A model generated the notes under the pieces. It was not told where the DNA came from. It did not search any database and was given only the letters and a program-made list of their open reading frames with translations. Of a stretch of 64,000 bases of DNA, positions 45,490 through 58,076 are shown piece after piece (the stretch's first letter is position 1; every line of letters starts with the position of its first letter). A program made the translations under genes and the position numbers. Location of the stretch: positions 682,001 to 746,000 of the forward strand of contig RCSZ01000003.1 in the NCBI GenBank assembly GCA_014898425.1, in the 5' to 3' direction. This DNA comes from Botryotinia globosa (lineage: Eukaryota; Ascomycota; Leotiomycetes; Helotiales; Sclerotiniaceae).

Positions 45490-47114
45490 GTTAAGTGACA
45501 TCCACACTTCCTCGCGAGAGGTAGGGCACATGAGATCGTGAAAAGCGTGGGGACAAGGTTAGTCCTTTAGGGGGCTGACGGGAGGATGGTTACATAATCG
45601 GTTGGTATGTTATGGTCTCATTAGAATACCTGGATAGTATTTCGGCCGTTCAAAATCGAAACTCTGAATGGATTCGTATTCAAACGCAAGTTAATAGACA
45701 TGATATGAAGGGTGTGTGTAAGAATGGTGAGATTCTTGGAATGGTAGAATGTCAAATGACCACGAAAGTAAGATACAGCTCGCTTGAGTAAAGCTTACGC
45801 TGTCGCATACAACGAGGATCGCTATCCTTCAAAATGGAGCTGGCTAATTCGTGTTTTGATGGACATTGAATGAAGAGGCACAGGCAGTGTCGGTGTCAAT
45901 GCCAGTGTCAGGCACAAGTGATCATTCATGGCTGTTTGATAAAATAGATGAGATAGGACCGATTACTTCATCTTGCGAAGAGGCAAAGCGAAAGCATCCA
46001 ATTCTGTCATTCGTCGTATGTGAATAGCCAGTATTCGGTAGTCGGTAGTCAATCAATACGTTAATTGTAAGAATCGGTAAAATCGATGAAATCGGCGAGG
46101 TGCTCCATACGGAAGACGCGAGGCCAGCTGAAAGATGGAGGCGATAATTAGCAACAACATGACGACTAAATTTAAGCTTTACTAGATTAAATGAAAGAAC
46201 ATCTTATCCATGGTAAGTCAGAGAAAATGTGGACATTATTCTTTCTTAAGTTTTGAGTTTTGAGTTGGTTCATCGGTCTTGAGTCTTGACCCAAGATTGG
46301 GTCGACATATTACTTACTGTACAGTATTCCTTAAGACATTTATGATTGCTAGCGGATCCCAAAACATGGCTAGAATTCATTTGGAAGCATTCGAAAGCTT
46401 CTCCGGGTGATTGATCAGGGTTTGCTTGAACCCCGAGACATAACTAAGTCCCTAATATGAAGCAGAGCCGCGCGCAAATAAGAGACCGATACCATACGTC
46501 GTCCACACCTATCTAGGATGCTAGGTATATATTATGTATGATTACATATTACGGCTTTGGCAAAATCGGGGACTGTTTCCCGGATAAGGTTACTAGGTGA
46601 AAACGTGAGCTGACCAAAATGTCAACTCACCTCCCTAATTTGTATCTATTTGTGTCAATTGACCATACATCTCTATCTCCTCGTCATGCAGGATGATTGG
46701 GGCTGAACGTTTTCTGAAGCTTATGGTAGTGTCATCGTCCGCTGCACAGCGTACATACATTACTTTTTTGCCCGCACCGATTGACGATACGTTGCGCTGA
46801 TATTAAAGCATCTTATCTAGACTGGTGCTGTAGCATACGCACGTATTGAACCTTACCCCTTACTCTATTGGAAGCTGGAGCTCACAAGATAGCTGGATCG
46901 TATCAAATATATCGTCATCTTGGACCCTTTCTTACTCGGGAACTACTTCCATGCTAAATTGCAGTACGATTTATCATGATGATCATGATACAATTGTCGA
47001 TATCGTCTCATTCTATACCTATGTCGTGTTTAATCCAGTGAGCAGATGTAGATACAGATACAGCTACAACCCAGTGAGAACTTGGAAGCTACTGCAATCT
47101 GCCCCTGACCGCTG

Positions 47115-47435
47115 TCAACTACGATCATCGCGCAGTAGAAGATTATACGCTAATGTCAGGTACAAACCAACAACGAACTGTTGCAGTGCTGGGTTGGGAT
47201 CAAGGATGTCTATCCACTGAATCGCCATATCGTTGTTTGGTCTAGCAACCGGCTTTGTTGTGTATGGAGCCGGAACGGTAAAGAAGCTAGAGTCGAAAGA
47301 AGCAAAGTAGAAGTGGTAGCCGGCGGTCGGCCGTGGTCCCTTCAGTAAGGTTACAACAGGGATTCTCAACAAAACGGAAAGACTTTCGATCATTTCTTGG
47401 TCGGTCGAGCCACCGGGAAGGTTGCATAGAACCAT
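47115..47435 (-). CDS. Hypothetical small protein
   Basis: A 106-codon frame on the minus strand with protein-like composition and codon use: MVLCNLPGGSTDQEMIESL at the start, then RIPVVTLLKGPRPTAG and NPALQQFVVGLYLTLAYNLLL near the end. An upstream ATG (47469) opens a different, overlapping 28-codon frame that ends inside this one, which would reduce translation unless it is bypassed. No introns, no named domain. It is the best coding candidate between 42 and 54 kb but remains uncertain. Confidence 0.35.
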   Translation of the reverse strand: MVLCNLPGGSTDQEMIESLSVLLRIPVVTLLKGPRPTAGYHFYFASFDSSFFTVPAPYTTKPVARPNNDMAIQWIDILDPNPALQQFVVGLYLTLAYNLLLRDDRS

Positions 47436-48134
47436 GCTATTGCCATGCTAGTACCCAGTCGTTTTTTCGCTGACATGGTTAGAAAGGAAGGATAGATTAA
47501 TAGTCGTTGCTTGTAAGTGTGAAAAGGAAACGTGGAAGTTTCATTACGACGGCTTTTGCAGCATCTAGTCTGCCACATCTGGCTACTAACGAAACTTAGG
47601 AACAGTTTTAGACTCTATTCCGGGCCGCACCGCACCGTGGTGGTTTGTATGTAATCGCTTTCCGAGCTTCACAGTCCCATGCTGTATGTACTAGATAATG
47701 CCAGCTGGCTTAATTGGTGGAAAAGGGAAAGACTTCCTTTTTGCCATGTTTTGATTGGCTTTGATTACCCCTGAAAGACAATTTGAACTACCTTGGCATG
47801 GCAGAGCGTAATCGTAACCACTTTGACCATGAAATCCTTCTAGGCTGCTTCTTTCTCTAGATTAGCCCACTTTCCAAGGTTCCAAATGGAAACTCTTTTA
47901 AATCCAAACACGCTTCGAATTGTTCTAATGTTCTAAGGGGAGATCAATCAGTTTATCATGCTTGGGAGTATCCAATTGGAGTCTAGGAATCCTGGAAGAG
48001 AGTCAAATTAATGGACCATGATCCACTGAAGTTATGTTACCCAAGCTGTCCCGTATTTGTATTTGTAGATCAATCATAAGAAATTATTTGATGAATTCGA
48101 TAGCCATCAATAGATGTCGGCCCAGTGCACGCAA

Positions 48135-48169
<35 letters not shown>

Positions 48170-51100
48170 AACCAGCGTCCAGCGTCCAGCCTTTTTAGAC
48201 TCAAGAGTCAAGTAGGTGGGAAAAGGGTAGTGAAAATCCCATTCTTTCGAAAGGAATCGTGTCGAGTCTGTTGACGTACTGATTGATTCCTTTCGTGTAT
48301 GTGTGAGGGAGGATTGACTCGTTTGAATTGCATTAATAATGAATTATTGATACACTTGAACCACCAAACCTCCCCCCCTCCCAGAGTAGTCAATCATGCA
48401 CAGCTGAGGCGTCAATTCTTTGATCAATCACTGGCTGCATTCAAGTTTGTGAATGCAAATATGTACGAGTCTGATGTTTGTTTGCTGGCCAAAAGTAAAG
48501 CACAGGTACATACATAGTGACAATCCGCCCCAGTAGTCAACGCAATGCGGCGTCAGAGCAACATGAAGGCCCAACGAACAACAAAATATCTGCTGTGTTC
48601 AATTCTGATTGAAGATTCTCGAGCGAGACGACCCGCGAAATCGGTCGGTATGATCCAATGAGGTGAAATGTTTTAAGCCGAGTTTCTACCATGAGCTCAC
48701 CATGCTTTGACAGTGGCTTCACATCCATTCCACCTCGATTTTGACCAATCCAGGTTCTGTAATGATGGTTCTAGAAATGCCATGTGATCATCCTGATGCT
48801 ATGCCATGCCATGTATATGGTCGTCAACCGTTGCTGAAACATCTTGAGTCGGTCTTCCAAACATCCTGAGTATGCCCTGTCTAGCTTTAGAATGTTCATC
48901 GTAATCCACTTTGTTCGAAATTCTTTCCAAGAGCAGGTCACAGTTCCCAGCGATTCGTTCCCAACCTTGTATAAACCTGGACAATATTCAGGGCAGAAAA
49001 CGAGGGTCCCATATCCATGCCAACCTACCATCGAGCATTCCAACCTGTCATGGGTACCTGGAAAAGTCAGTCCAAAATCATTTCAACAGCCAGACAGCCT
49101 TAAAACTTTGGCTCTAGAAATTGTGTTGCCTCTAGGATAGCACAGTGGCACAGGGGGGGGGGAGCAACGGATGTGTAGCTCAAAATGAAAAGCTGGGTGC
49201 TTGACCAATGACCTCGGGCTCGGGAATCACCACTGGGACATTATGCAATCCAATGGCTTTTTCTTTCTTGACAATATTACTCTACGACATATAATACTAC
49301 CACGCACCGAACGACTCGTGGAAAGAGATTCAGCTCCGAGTCGGGGATTTATTGAACAGACTGTAACTGAAATTTCCCCCAGAGCTCGTTCGCAGACTCG
49401 TGCACTCACACACATATTTACATTGCAATTATCCTTCCTTATGCTGCATCGCAGCTATACTTTTCCGCTGCAGTACAACAAGTAAGTGTATGTACGATGT
49501 ATGTATGGTACCTATCCATAAACATCGGAATAGCAAATAAGATGATGTACATAGGCTCGATAGGCACTGTGATCGGTAAAGCAGGGGGGCATTTGAGAGG
49601 GTTATTCAAGGATAGAAACATGCTTTTTTTCGGCCATGAAAGGGGGGGCGGGGAGGTCATAGGCTGATAGAACACGAAGTTAAAATAACTTACCATCACA
49701 TACGTATTCTTCCAGAAACATGCATGGAATTTTGCATGACAAATTGACAAATAGATGAAGAGATGATTTTGAATGCCCATCGAATTTGACCGATCTAGTT
49801 TTGACTGACTTGGTCTCCATATTTTTCTTCTCCTCTGATTTCACTTCACTGGTGTCAGATAGTTTGTAGCTCTGTGGTCTCTGAACCATACCAAAAGCTT
49901 GATTGAATGGGTAGGTAGGTAGGTCAACATCCATCTAGAGTAGAAATATCGAGAATCGAGATTGTCATACTTTTTTTCCCACTCTGGTTCATTTTAACGC
50001 TCGTCTAATAAGCTGTCTAAGCTGTCTAAGCAGCTGTCTAATGTGTTACTTTACTTGCTTGCTTTGACACTAAACTACCCTTCCTGCCTCTCGGCATACC
50101 AAGGTTGACGCTCCCCGAACCCCAGCTGGTTTGGAAAAGTATAATAGCCGAATAGTATAGGATATTATAGTATAGTATGGTAGACTATACGGAGTAGTCA
50201 CAGTCATAGTCACAGTCATAGTCATAGTCATAGTCAAAGTCATAGTAATCATAATAATCGGAAACATAATCATAATTTCATAAAGTTGATTTTCCCATTT
50301 TCCCAAGGAAGGGATGCGTCTTGCTCATTTCGATTTGTCTTTTTTTTCTTCCGTATTCCCCTGGTCCCATAGTCCCGCAGCCGTCAAGCATCTTTTGAGC
50401 CAGGGCGGAGCCCGAAGAAGATCTACTCCCTGTCTCTCTGGCATGTAATCACTTTGATCATATAAGACAAACTTAAAGCCCCCTTCGCACAAGAAATAAA
50501 AATAAATATTAATATTGAAATATCCTGTAGATTCCTCCCTCATCCTGCTCAAGAAACTCCTCCTCCTCCTCTTCCTTCATCTTGAGACTTGAATCGATTC
50601 AACTGTCAACTACTACCAATCCAATCCCATCTACTTTTGATAATAATTCCTCCATTCGTGTTATCCACTTTTGGCAGCGTACCAGACATACAATCCTACC
50701 GAACGAACGACGACTACTTCTACCACACTCCTCCTCCTCCTCCTCCTCACATCCATTGGCACTCCTTTCATCGGCGTCAAAAGGTCGATATCCGGCGGCT
50801 CATCAGTTCACGCAAGATCCCTATCGGCTAGGTACTTTACCACGAACCCTGTGCATTAAAGTCACAGCTATCCGATTCAACGCTTCAGAATCTCACCCAT
50901 CCGCACCGTCGCAGATTTCGTCGCAAAGTTCTCAGATAGTCAAAGCAACACGAACATCTCCCAGAGTAACATCACCAGAATAGTTTTCAATAATACCCAG
51001 CCAATTCGCCCATCTCTCTTTGAACTTCAAGTCGATCATTTCCATTCAGTTCTTCCATAATACTTTCATTCAATCGAACTCCAATCACTTCAATTCCTCT

Positions 51101-51610
51101 TCTTCCATCTTCGGAAATCGAAAAGTCTATTGACGATACGACATTGAGCCATTTTGGTCATCTTATCCACTCATCTATCTTCATCCACATTGATCTTATC
51201 CTCGGCGATTTACCCCTGGAAATAGCTTTGTAGCGTTGTAGCTTTATAGCTTACCCAAGAAGCTCTTCACACCATCAACGGAACCGTCCACCAGTTAACC
51301 TCCTTTTCTTCTCAAGGAGACTGTCTAGACAGCCCAGCCTTGTTAACGCAAGCCAAAAAAAAGCAACGTGAGTCAGATATAATCCATGTTCATTCTCATA
51401 CTTCCCCCAAAAACTATATTTATCAAAATATACTTTATTTCTTCCTACGCAATGGCGGCCGTCTCTTAACATGCTTTTGAATTGGCAATCTTATTTTCTT
51501 CCGTCTCTTTATATATATATATATATATACATATGTAAATGTCAATGAACCATCATACTAATTAGAATGCTTTTGCTCTTAGACTTTCTTCAACCACATA
51601 CACCATAATC
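47436..51610. other. Gene-poor region with simple repeats
   Basis: About 4.2 kb. At 48136-48170 the tetramer CCAG is repeated about seven times. At 50198-50250 an AGTCAT/AGTCAC hexamer array occurs. Frames at 48771-49043 and 49680-49934 on the minus strand look faintly protein-like, but competing frames and missing splice support make them unconvincing. From 50500 the plus strand becomes rich in C and T, like a long promoter or 5' leader. A GTGAGT donor at about 51370 and a TTAG acceptor near 51581 could outline a leader intron. Confidence 0.4.
48136..48170. repeat. CCAG tetranucleotide repeat
   Basis: AGCCAGCCAGCC continues for about seven units and is followed by two copies of AGCGTCC. Non-coding. 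Confidence 0.85.
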
Positions 51611-51709
51611 ATGATTACCAGGATCAACGCATCTTCCAACATGGGTCGTGGCGCATATGATACTACTGGTCTACCTTCACCAAACCCTCCTCCACCAAAG
51701 CCCAAATAA
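51611..51709 (+). CDS. Possible 32-residue peptide in transcript-like region
   Basis: A short frame beginning MITRINASSNMGRGAYDT and ending NPPPPKPK with a TAA. It sits within about 3 kb of CT-rich sequence that resembles a long transcript leader and has no larger reading frame. A possible leader intron (GTGAGT near 51370 to TTAG near 51581) ends 30 bases before the ATG. The composition (Gly, Pro, Asn rich) is protein-like but the frame is very short, so chance is a serious alternative. Confidence 0.25.
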   Translation: MITRINASSNMGRGAYDTTGLPSPNPPPPKPK

Positions 51710-54113
51710 ATGGCTTTGATGAACCTTCATCCATTTCACGATACGATTGTCCACGAAATGGCTCACGACCATCAGAGGACCTCATGGAGACGCAGGATCT
51801 AGTTCCGATAGAGGATACCTCCACATCAACTCGTTACCCTTTACACTTCCCCAGATTCCAGCTTCGTCTATCTCGAACCTCACGATTCCCGACACAGCTC
51901 TCACACATCTCTTACTCTGATTAACATTCTCAACATACACTATTCGAAAAAAATCATGCTTTTAATATTGGTCAACAATACCCTTCTGTATAATAATTTT
52001 GCCTACGATTCGCGACGAATTTCCTTTTTCGCGCTGCGTGCGACTTTGACCCCTCCCCAAATCCATTCTCCATACGATTTTATCTACATTCCAGACAACT
52101 TCGATAATCTTATCCGACTCTGAGACACCTCAATCGCACTCCTTACGTTCAAAAGTTCGCTCGGAAGGCAAGATGGCGGTCTCGATCCACAGTACACACT
52201 GCCCATCAAAAAGTCTTTTCTTCGGGGTCTGATTTCTTGCGAGTTTTCCCGAATTACATGCAGATACACAAATTTTTGGGAGAAAGGAAAGGCGTTGCAT
52301 CTAGACTTGGGCTCGTTGTTCATTCAACACATTTACATTTCCCTTTTTCGCTGCGGCAGTTTTCTTTGGTTTTCGGTGTTTTTAGACTTGCACTGTATTT
52401 TTATTCTTTTCAACTGGTTCGGACAAAAAATTGGGAATCGCTCGGGATATTAAAAACGTTTGGTTGGTTAGGAGCACTCCTGTGTGTTTTGTCTTTGGTA
52501 TTTCTGCGAGGGTTTGCATATAGACTTGCTGGTTGTACTATTTTCCATTTCCTTGGGTCGTTTGGTGCGTTACACTTGTTGTTTTGGAAAGAAAGGGTCT
52601 GTTGCTATCTTCCTCGCGGATTGGGCACGCCTCGTGGGAATTCTGTACACGATGGGAATATTTTGGAATTTTGATGAACTGGTGGGACTTGTATGCTTTG
52701 TACCTTGGAAGAAAGACTTACACTATTATCTTGTATTCTATACTATTCTTTCAAAGCTTTTGCACTACTATTGCTTGTACTTGCGCAGCGACTTGTTTTG
52801 TTTGCAATAAGAGACAGGTTGGTCTCCGCTCTCTCTATCCTACTTTCACGGACTGGTTCCTGATCGACGAGCGAGTGATGTGGAGGTAGAACCCCTATAC
52901 CCAACCTAGAACTGTACAAGAGATATCTCCGCAAGTAGTTCAGAGGAGTAATCGAGCAAACTTTGGCTTTAGGGTCTTTCATAATTAAAACTTTAGTAAT
53001 CGAAATCACCACTTTAATACTTTGAGTTTGTATCATCCCAATTCTGCTTAATGACATTGACATATGCCAACTTCGATATAGATCTCAGCAGCTACGTAAC
53101 CAAATGAGCGAAGGAAGAATAAGATAACTAAAACAAGTCCTCTTTCTCATCTCCCCATATCGATCTACACAAGTCTAGAACTACTCTTCGACCAAAAGTA
53201 ATATATCACATTTCATCGGGAAGGGTTCATGAAACTTAGACAAACAAACTTTCCCGTATCCGAGTCAGCTCTCCCGGATCAAGATATATATAATGTTTGT
53301 CCTTGAAAAAAAGCAAGTGAGTACAAACAATAAATGCAAAAGCAAAAGTTTCAAGATACGATCATACGATCATAGCCTCCTCGCAAATATGTCCCTCCCC
53401 TACAATCAATATATTGGTAAATTTCCAAATATACATTTTTACTTTCTCTTGGAAGTGGACGGAATGCAAGTAGCTGTCTGGGTTATAATAAGATAAGTCA
53501 GATAGAAATCTTACGTGTAATCACTGTAATGTGATATGATATATATGTATGGAGCATGTAGGTACTAGGTCCGCCCGCATCTCTGTGCGATAACGATCTG
53601 GGTTTGAATAATAATGTGATGAGATCTGCAGCGGATAAATAGGGAGATGGAATGGGATGGGATGGGATGGGATGGTAGGGACAAACGAACGAACGCGGTT
53701 CTGGAATATGCAGAGAAGGATGAAGGGGGTAGAAATGCGTTTGTGGTTTGAAAATGAGAACGTAGTTGGGAATTGGGGGTTTCAATAGGTTACCGTAGGA
53801 CACCGATGCGTTATGTAATTACAGCGAGGCTTCCACCAGTTCAGGAGCTTACCGTTGTCATCCATATTATAGTAAATAAGTATATTGAAATCAACACTCA
53901 CTACAAGAACAAACCCTCGACCACGATTCAAGACTCACGAATCCGAAGAGCGGAATTAATAAGGGCCAACTCATCTTCACTCTACAGCTTACGGAAACAT
54001 CAACTAGCGGAATCGACAGCTCCTCAAATCGCCAACTCACTCTAAACTCACAACCCCGCTACTTCAACACCGCAAACCCATTCCCATCATACTCCCTCGT
54101 CAATCCCTCCGCC
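51710..54113. other. Intergenic; possible long non-coding transcript
   Basis: About 2.4 kb upstream of ARPC5. CT-rich up to about 52.1 kb, then T/G-rich with long runs of overlapping open frames of unlikely composition. At 53650-53675 GGGAT is repeated four times. The last 150 bases are CA-rich and form the ARPC5 leader. Confidence 0.4.
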
Positions 54114-54786
54114 ATGTCTATCATCCAGCAAGTATCCAACGCCACTCTCTCCGACAATTGGCGCACCATCAACATCGACGCTCTTGATCCCGATTCCTCC
54201 ACCAACTTCGATATCTCCACTCTCTCCGCCCAGTTTCCCCCTGTCTCCGATGCCGATATCCGTAATCTAGCTCAGCAGGTACGCCAATTGCTTCGAGGAG
54301 GAGATGCAGAGGGTGCTCTTCGGGGTGCGCTCGAAAATGCTCCGTATGGAAGCAGTGATTCGGTGAAGGAGGTGCATTTGGGCACTGTGATGGAAGTTTT
54401 GCAGAGTATCAAGGCGAGCGAGATGACGCCATTGTTGAAGAGAGTTATGGCTAGTGAGGGGGGTGGAGATGCGTTGGATTGTTTGATGAAATATTTGTGC
54501 GTTATTCTTGATTCTTGTAGGGCTGGGAAATTATGTGGAGAATATGCTAATGATTTGATTTGATGGTAGATATAAGGGAATGGAATCCAAGGCAAATGCA
54601 AGCTCGAGTAAACTTACACCTCAAAGTACCGGTGGCTTCTCACAAATTGGAGGTGGAAGACCAGGAGCACAGAATGAAAGTAGCGGTTCTTCAATGAGTG
54701 TGTTGCTCAGTTGGCATGAGAAGGTTGTGGATGTTGCGGGACTAGGATGTGTGGGAAGATGCATGACTGATTGGAGAAAGGTATAA
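54114..54786 (+). CDS. ARC15: Arp2/3 complex subunit 5 (p16-Arc)
   Basis: Two exons, 54114-54496 and 54570-54786, give 199 residues. The 73-nt intron starts GTGCGT, has a TGCTAATG branch site and ends GGTAG. ARPC5 is the smallest subunit of the Arp2/3 complex, which nucleates branched actin filaments at cortical patches and endocytic sites. Supporting features are the N-terminal NWRTINIDALD, the helical stretch LLRGGDAEGALRGALENAP with KEVHLGTVMEVLQSIK, DALDCLMKYLYKGM, and the C-terminal VLLSWHEKVVDVAGLGCVGR, all in the family order. The length exceeds the 150-residue animal protein because of a Ser/Gly-rich insert (about 140-170) just before the last helix. ARC15 is the yeast gene name; ARPC5 is the equivalent elsewhere. 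Confidence 0.92.
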
Positions 54787-56208
54787 ATTGGGGCGGATAG
54801 ATATTGGCAAATTATGACGAGGGGCCAGAGGACGAAGCGCGGCTAGAAGGTTCGAGGTCAGGAGACTGGGGAGTGGAAAGTGGAAGGGCGGGAAGCTGTC
54901 GAGCTGAAAAACGACTGACTCGCTCGCTTACTGGAGGAGAATCAATGAAAATAGCAGATTGGTATCTTTTAGATGTCGATAAATAGAGCATACTAACAAT
55001 GATTAAATCAAGTCTAGGATGTTTCCTGGGGTACCACTACTCAAATGTCACAGTATTCATGGGTCTACGCTTGGTGGTAGTCTATTGAATGTGGTGCAAC
55101 TTACTTCACTAATATGATGTTATTTCTTATGTCCAGCTTGAACACCTAACCATAACTAGGGTTGTTTTGCATCAAAATCCTTCATTCCAACACTTCTTTT
55201 TTCCAATACACAAGCTGAAGAGTCTCCCTCGTGTAGCCAAACATCCCGAACGCATTTCACATTACTTTTTTCTCATTCCCGCAATTTCTAAAACTCGATA
55301 TTACATCATTCATCCATGCAGCTACCTTTACATCATTTCCAGAACAGCTCTTCATACCTCCGAAAAAACTTCTGTCCCCTCTATATTACTAATACCGTAA
55401 CATCAGGAAAAGAAGTATTTACTTCTCCTACGATGGAATGCATTAGTAAGGTAGAGCAAGTAGGCTTTTTCATACCTTCCTTCATCATTATGTACGGTAT
55501 GAGATATGGTTTGGATGATACGTACGAGGTATTCGTTGCCGTTTCATGGCTCATTTAGCTTTCACTGTTTATGTTGAATCTGGAAGTATGCATACCTATC
55601 GGTGGAGAATTTCTTGATGAATGGTGATGGGCGGAGACTTGAGGGTTGGTGGGTTGGTGGGGAGAGGGGAGAGGGGATAAGGGGTTTGGGTGGAGCGGCA
55701 GAAAGCTTGGTGCTGGAGTTTGATTTGATGCTGTGGGCTTAGAGATCGTTGTTTACTTATATGAGGGGGTCGAGCGGGAGTGTTAGGGGAAAGGGAGGGA
55801 TGGAGAGAGGAAGGGGAGATGTGGGGTGGGGTGGGAAGGAATTTGTATTGCTGATGCTGATGAATAGTAGTAGGTATGTATACTAGACCTCTTAGATGTT
55901 AAGCTCGAACGAAATTGAAATTCCCTAGGTATTCTGTGGTACTTGTGGGGGGCCGAGTGTATTATTCGATACCTACACATTGTTTGTTCTTCTCTTCTGG
56001 ATGGAAATCGAGAAGCTGCCATTTCAATGTCGGCGTTTCAATTTCGACATGTTATCAGACGTTCCAGAGATAGGATGAAGAGTATAGAAGATAACTTTCT
56101 TGTTTGAAACCACTAAACTAGCTATCTAGAGTTATTGTTGCTTTGATTTTCTGTGGAACATAGCAAATTGAAATTCTAAACTGTCTTTAATGAAACACCT
56201 TAGAACAT
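54787..56208. other. Intergenic, nothing recognised
   Basis: About 1.4 kb downstream of ARPC5. G-rich stretches near 55640-55700 and 55790-55840. Open frames here are short and unconvincing. Confidence 0.4.
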
Positions 56209-58076
56209 CTAATACCATGCGGAATCTGTGCTAGGATTGCCGGCGCCAGCATCAGTCTCAGTGTTCCATCCGCCACCATTATCGTCTCCATTGCCCCAAC
56301 CTCCATCATTAGGCTCACTACCCCAGGCTTCACCACTAACGACGCCCTCCTCTGCTTCCTCACCAACAGTTACACCTTCCTCCGTACCATCACCAGCTTC
56401 CTCACCAGCATCTCCTTCTTCGGCAGCTTCTTCTCTGACCTCAAGACCGGGTCATCCTAAATCTCGTCAAGTTCAGCACTAACCTTGATGGTGTTACTGA
56501 CAGCCACCTTAGAGAGAGTAGCTCTGTTCTTGCTTTGAGGGCATTTTCGCTCCATGTGATCTTTACCACCACATGTGGCGCAATACTTAGCAACATAGCG
56601 AGGGCACTTCTCACCAAACCAATGGCCAGTTGTCCTTGTTATTTGGTGAAATTGATTAGTTCTCGATATTTTCTGGCCAGGGATCATGCGTGTCTTGACT
56701 GCATTCATTTCAGCCTCAAGGGGAAGCAGACGAATGATCATCTTGCCAGACGCAGGAAAGCCGTTGATGATAACCAGTCCATCAACGATTTCCAGTTCTT
56801 CGAAAGCGAATTTCTGAGTGCTACTCATGTGGCCAATGAAGTCTTTGTAATGTGGTTCAAAAATGTCTTGTTTCCACTTCTTCACATGGAAAGGAGTTCT
56901 GCGTGCTCTGGTGACCAACACTTCACACAAATGTGCATGAACATCACTGGAAGTTTGTTCGAGTGTGTTTTCAATGGTAGAGTGTACTTGAATGCCGTTT
57001 ATTAATAGAATTAATTCATTGGTGTGATTCTCGAGATTCAATGAGGGAAAGCTTACAGTCCTTGTAGACCCTGATCGATAGCTGAGGTACCATGTTCACT
57101 CGATGTTTGGCTGCAACTTCAAGTTCCTCCTTGTAACGAGATGCAAATCTGAAGCAATGACTGTGTGTTGGAATCACAGTATTGACTCGTGGCTTCAAGT
57201 CTTTTGAGCCTTTCCATCTAGGATCGGAAGGCCTCGTGATGACAATTTCAACCAACCCATCGAACACTGAGACAACTTGTCTACGTCATACTCTTGCTTG
57301 CTCTTCTGCCATTTCTTCACGCTTCTCTTTGTTTTCAGCACCATTTTGCTTGGTGGATCTTCTAGGCTTAAAGTGATCGTCATAATGATTCGGTAGCCTC
57401 ATCGTCGAATTCATCGGCAACTTCAACGTCGGCTTCAGGACATGGTGGTGCACAAAATCCAAAAGTATGACGATACCAAACCAATGCTCGGCATATCGAC
57501 CTCCATATTTTGAATTCCCATTGTCAATGAGTATAACTTCGGCAAGTCGTTATCATTCTCGTTGCCTCTGAGATTGCAAGAGCCGGGTACGACTAGAAGA
57601 TCGTAATTTACTAAGATTAAGAAAACAATTTGAATGAGAGTACTCACGATCTGAAAGAATGCTCAGTTCTTCAACTCACAGTTGCAAAGTCTGTGTCGCA
57701 GAGCTCAATCCGTCGTATCCCTTCAAATTCGATCGAGCAAGATCGCCGGCGGCGGCATCGTTACACATAGCTAGATCGAAGAATTGTCAGTATTTCTTTC
57801 GAAAAACAAAAATAAAGATCGAGAGGAATGAATTTATGAATTACCCCATACTAAAATCTCTATAAACATGTGTTGGACTAGATCGATTCGAAATTTCCCT
57901 TGAGTTCCTCGGGCTCAACGGCAATTTCTTCTCAGATGAGCTCTTCGTCCTTTGCGGGAGCTTCTACTTCCGTGTGGATTGCGTTCTCAGTAAGAATCTT
58001 GATGTTGACGTGAATTGAATTTTCAATTTCAGAAGTTTCATTGTTTCCGATTCTTTGAGTGCCAAATCAAGAACAG
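56209..58076 (-). pseudogene. Decayed helicase-like gene with CCHC zinc knuckle
   Basis: A minus-strand coding trace of about 1.9 kb. Upstream blocks read as an acidic, Glu-rich protein but shift frame. Two TGA codons at 57934-57932 and 57288-57286 interrupt otherwise continuous frames, each one C-to-T step from CGA. A genuine intron survives at 57056-56987 (GTAAGC...CAAG, phase 1). After it, SSTQKFAFEELE and GLVIINGFPASGKM resemble the Q-region and Walker A of superfamily 1 helicases, but the Walker A ends GKM instead of GKT/GKS, and the rest of the helicase core is missing. A zinc knuckle C-x2-C-x4-H-x4-C follows (about 56582-56541). The last part, an acidic Gly/Trp-rich tail with GGWGNGDDNGGGW, is reached only through a weak intron (56483-56440, ending GAG) or a frameshift. 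I infer a truncated, mutated copy of a helicase-type gene. Confidence 0.5.

Larger units (their letters stand above)
42611..47114. other. Long gene-poor region
   Basis: About 4.5 kb in which no intact gene is supported. A decayed minus-strand coding stretch is suspected at about 43460-43967 (separate entry). Direct repeats include GGAAGGGTCTCGA twice near 43925-43951 and AGACAGAAGGAA twice near 44285-44310. A perfect hairpin lies at 45460-45489. Open frames of 90-130 codons around 44.9-45.5 kb overlap on both strands without splice support, so I did not call them. Confidence 0.45.

Noticed and set aside
45096..45494. 132-codon plus-strand frame
   Set aside because: Two other frames on the minus strand are equally long over the same bases, the composition is unconvincing, and no splice site or family supports it.
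48771..49043. 90-codon minus-strand frame with helical ending
   Set aside because: A second minus-strand frame over the same bases looks equally protein-like; without a homologue neither can be preferred.
49680..49934. 84-codon minus-strand frame starting MDVDLPTYPF
   Set aside because: The start overlaps a GGTA simple repeat, the second half loses protein character, and no intron explains it.
52237..52889. Overlapping plus-strand frames of 108-145 codons
   Set aside because: Rich in Phe, Leu, Cys and Trp in all frames, as expected of T/G-rich non-coding DNA; no splice-consistent model was found.
56228..56482. Ser/Pro-rich 84-codon plus-strand frame
   Set aside because: It is antisense to the acidic Gly/Trp-rich tail of the decayed helicase-like gene, whose composition explains it.
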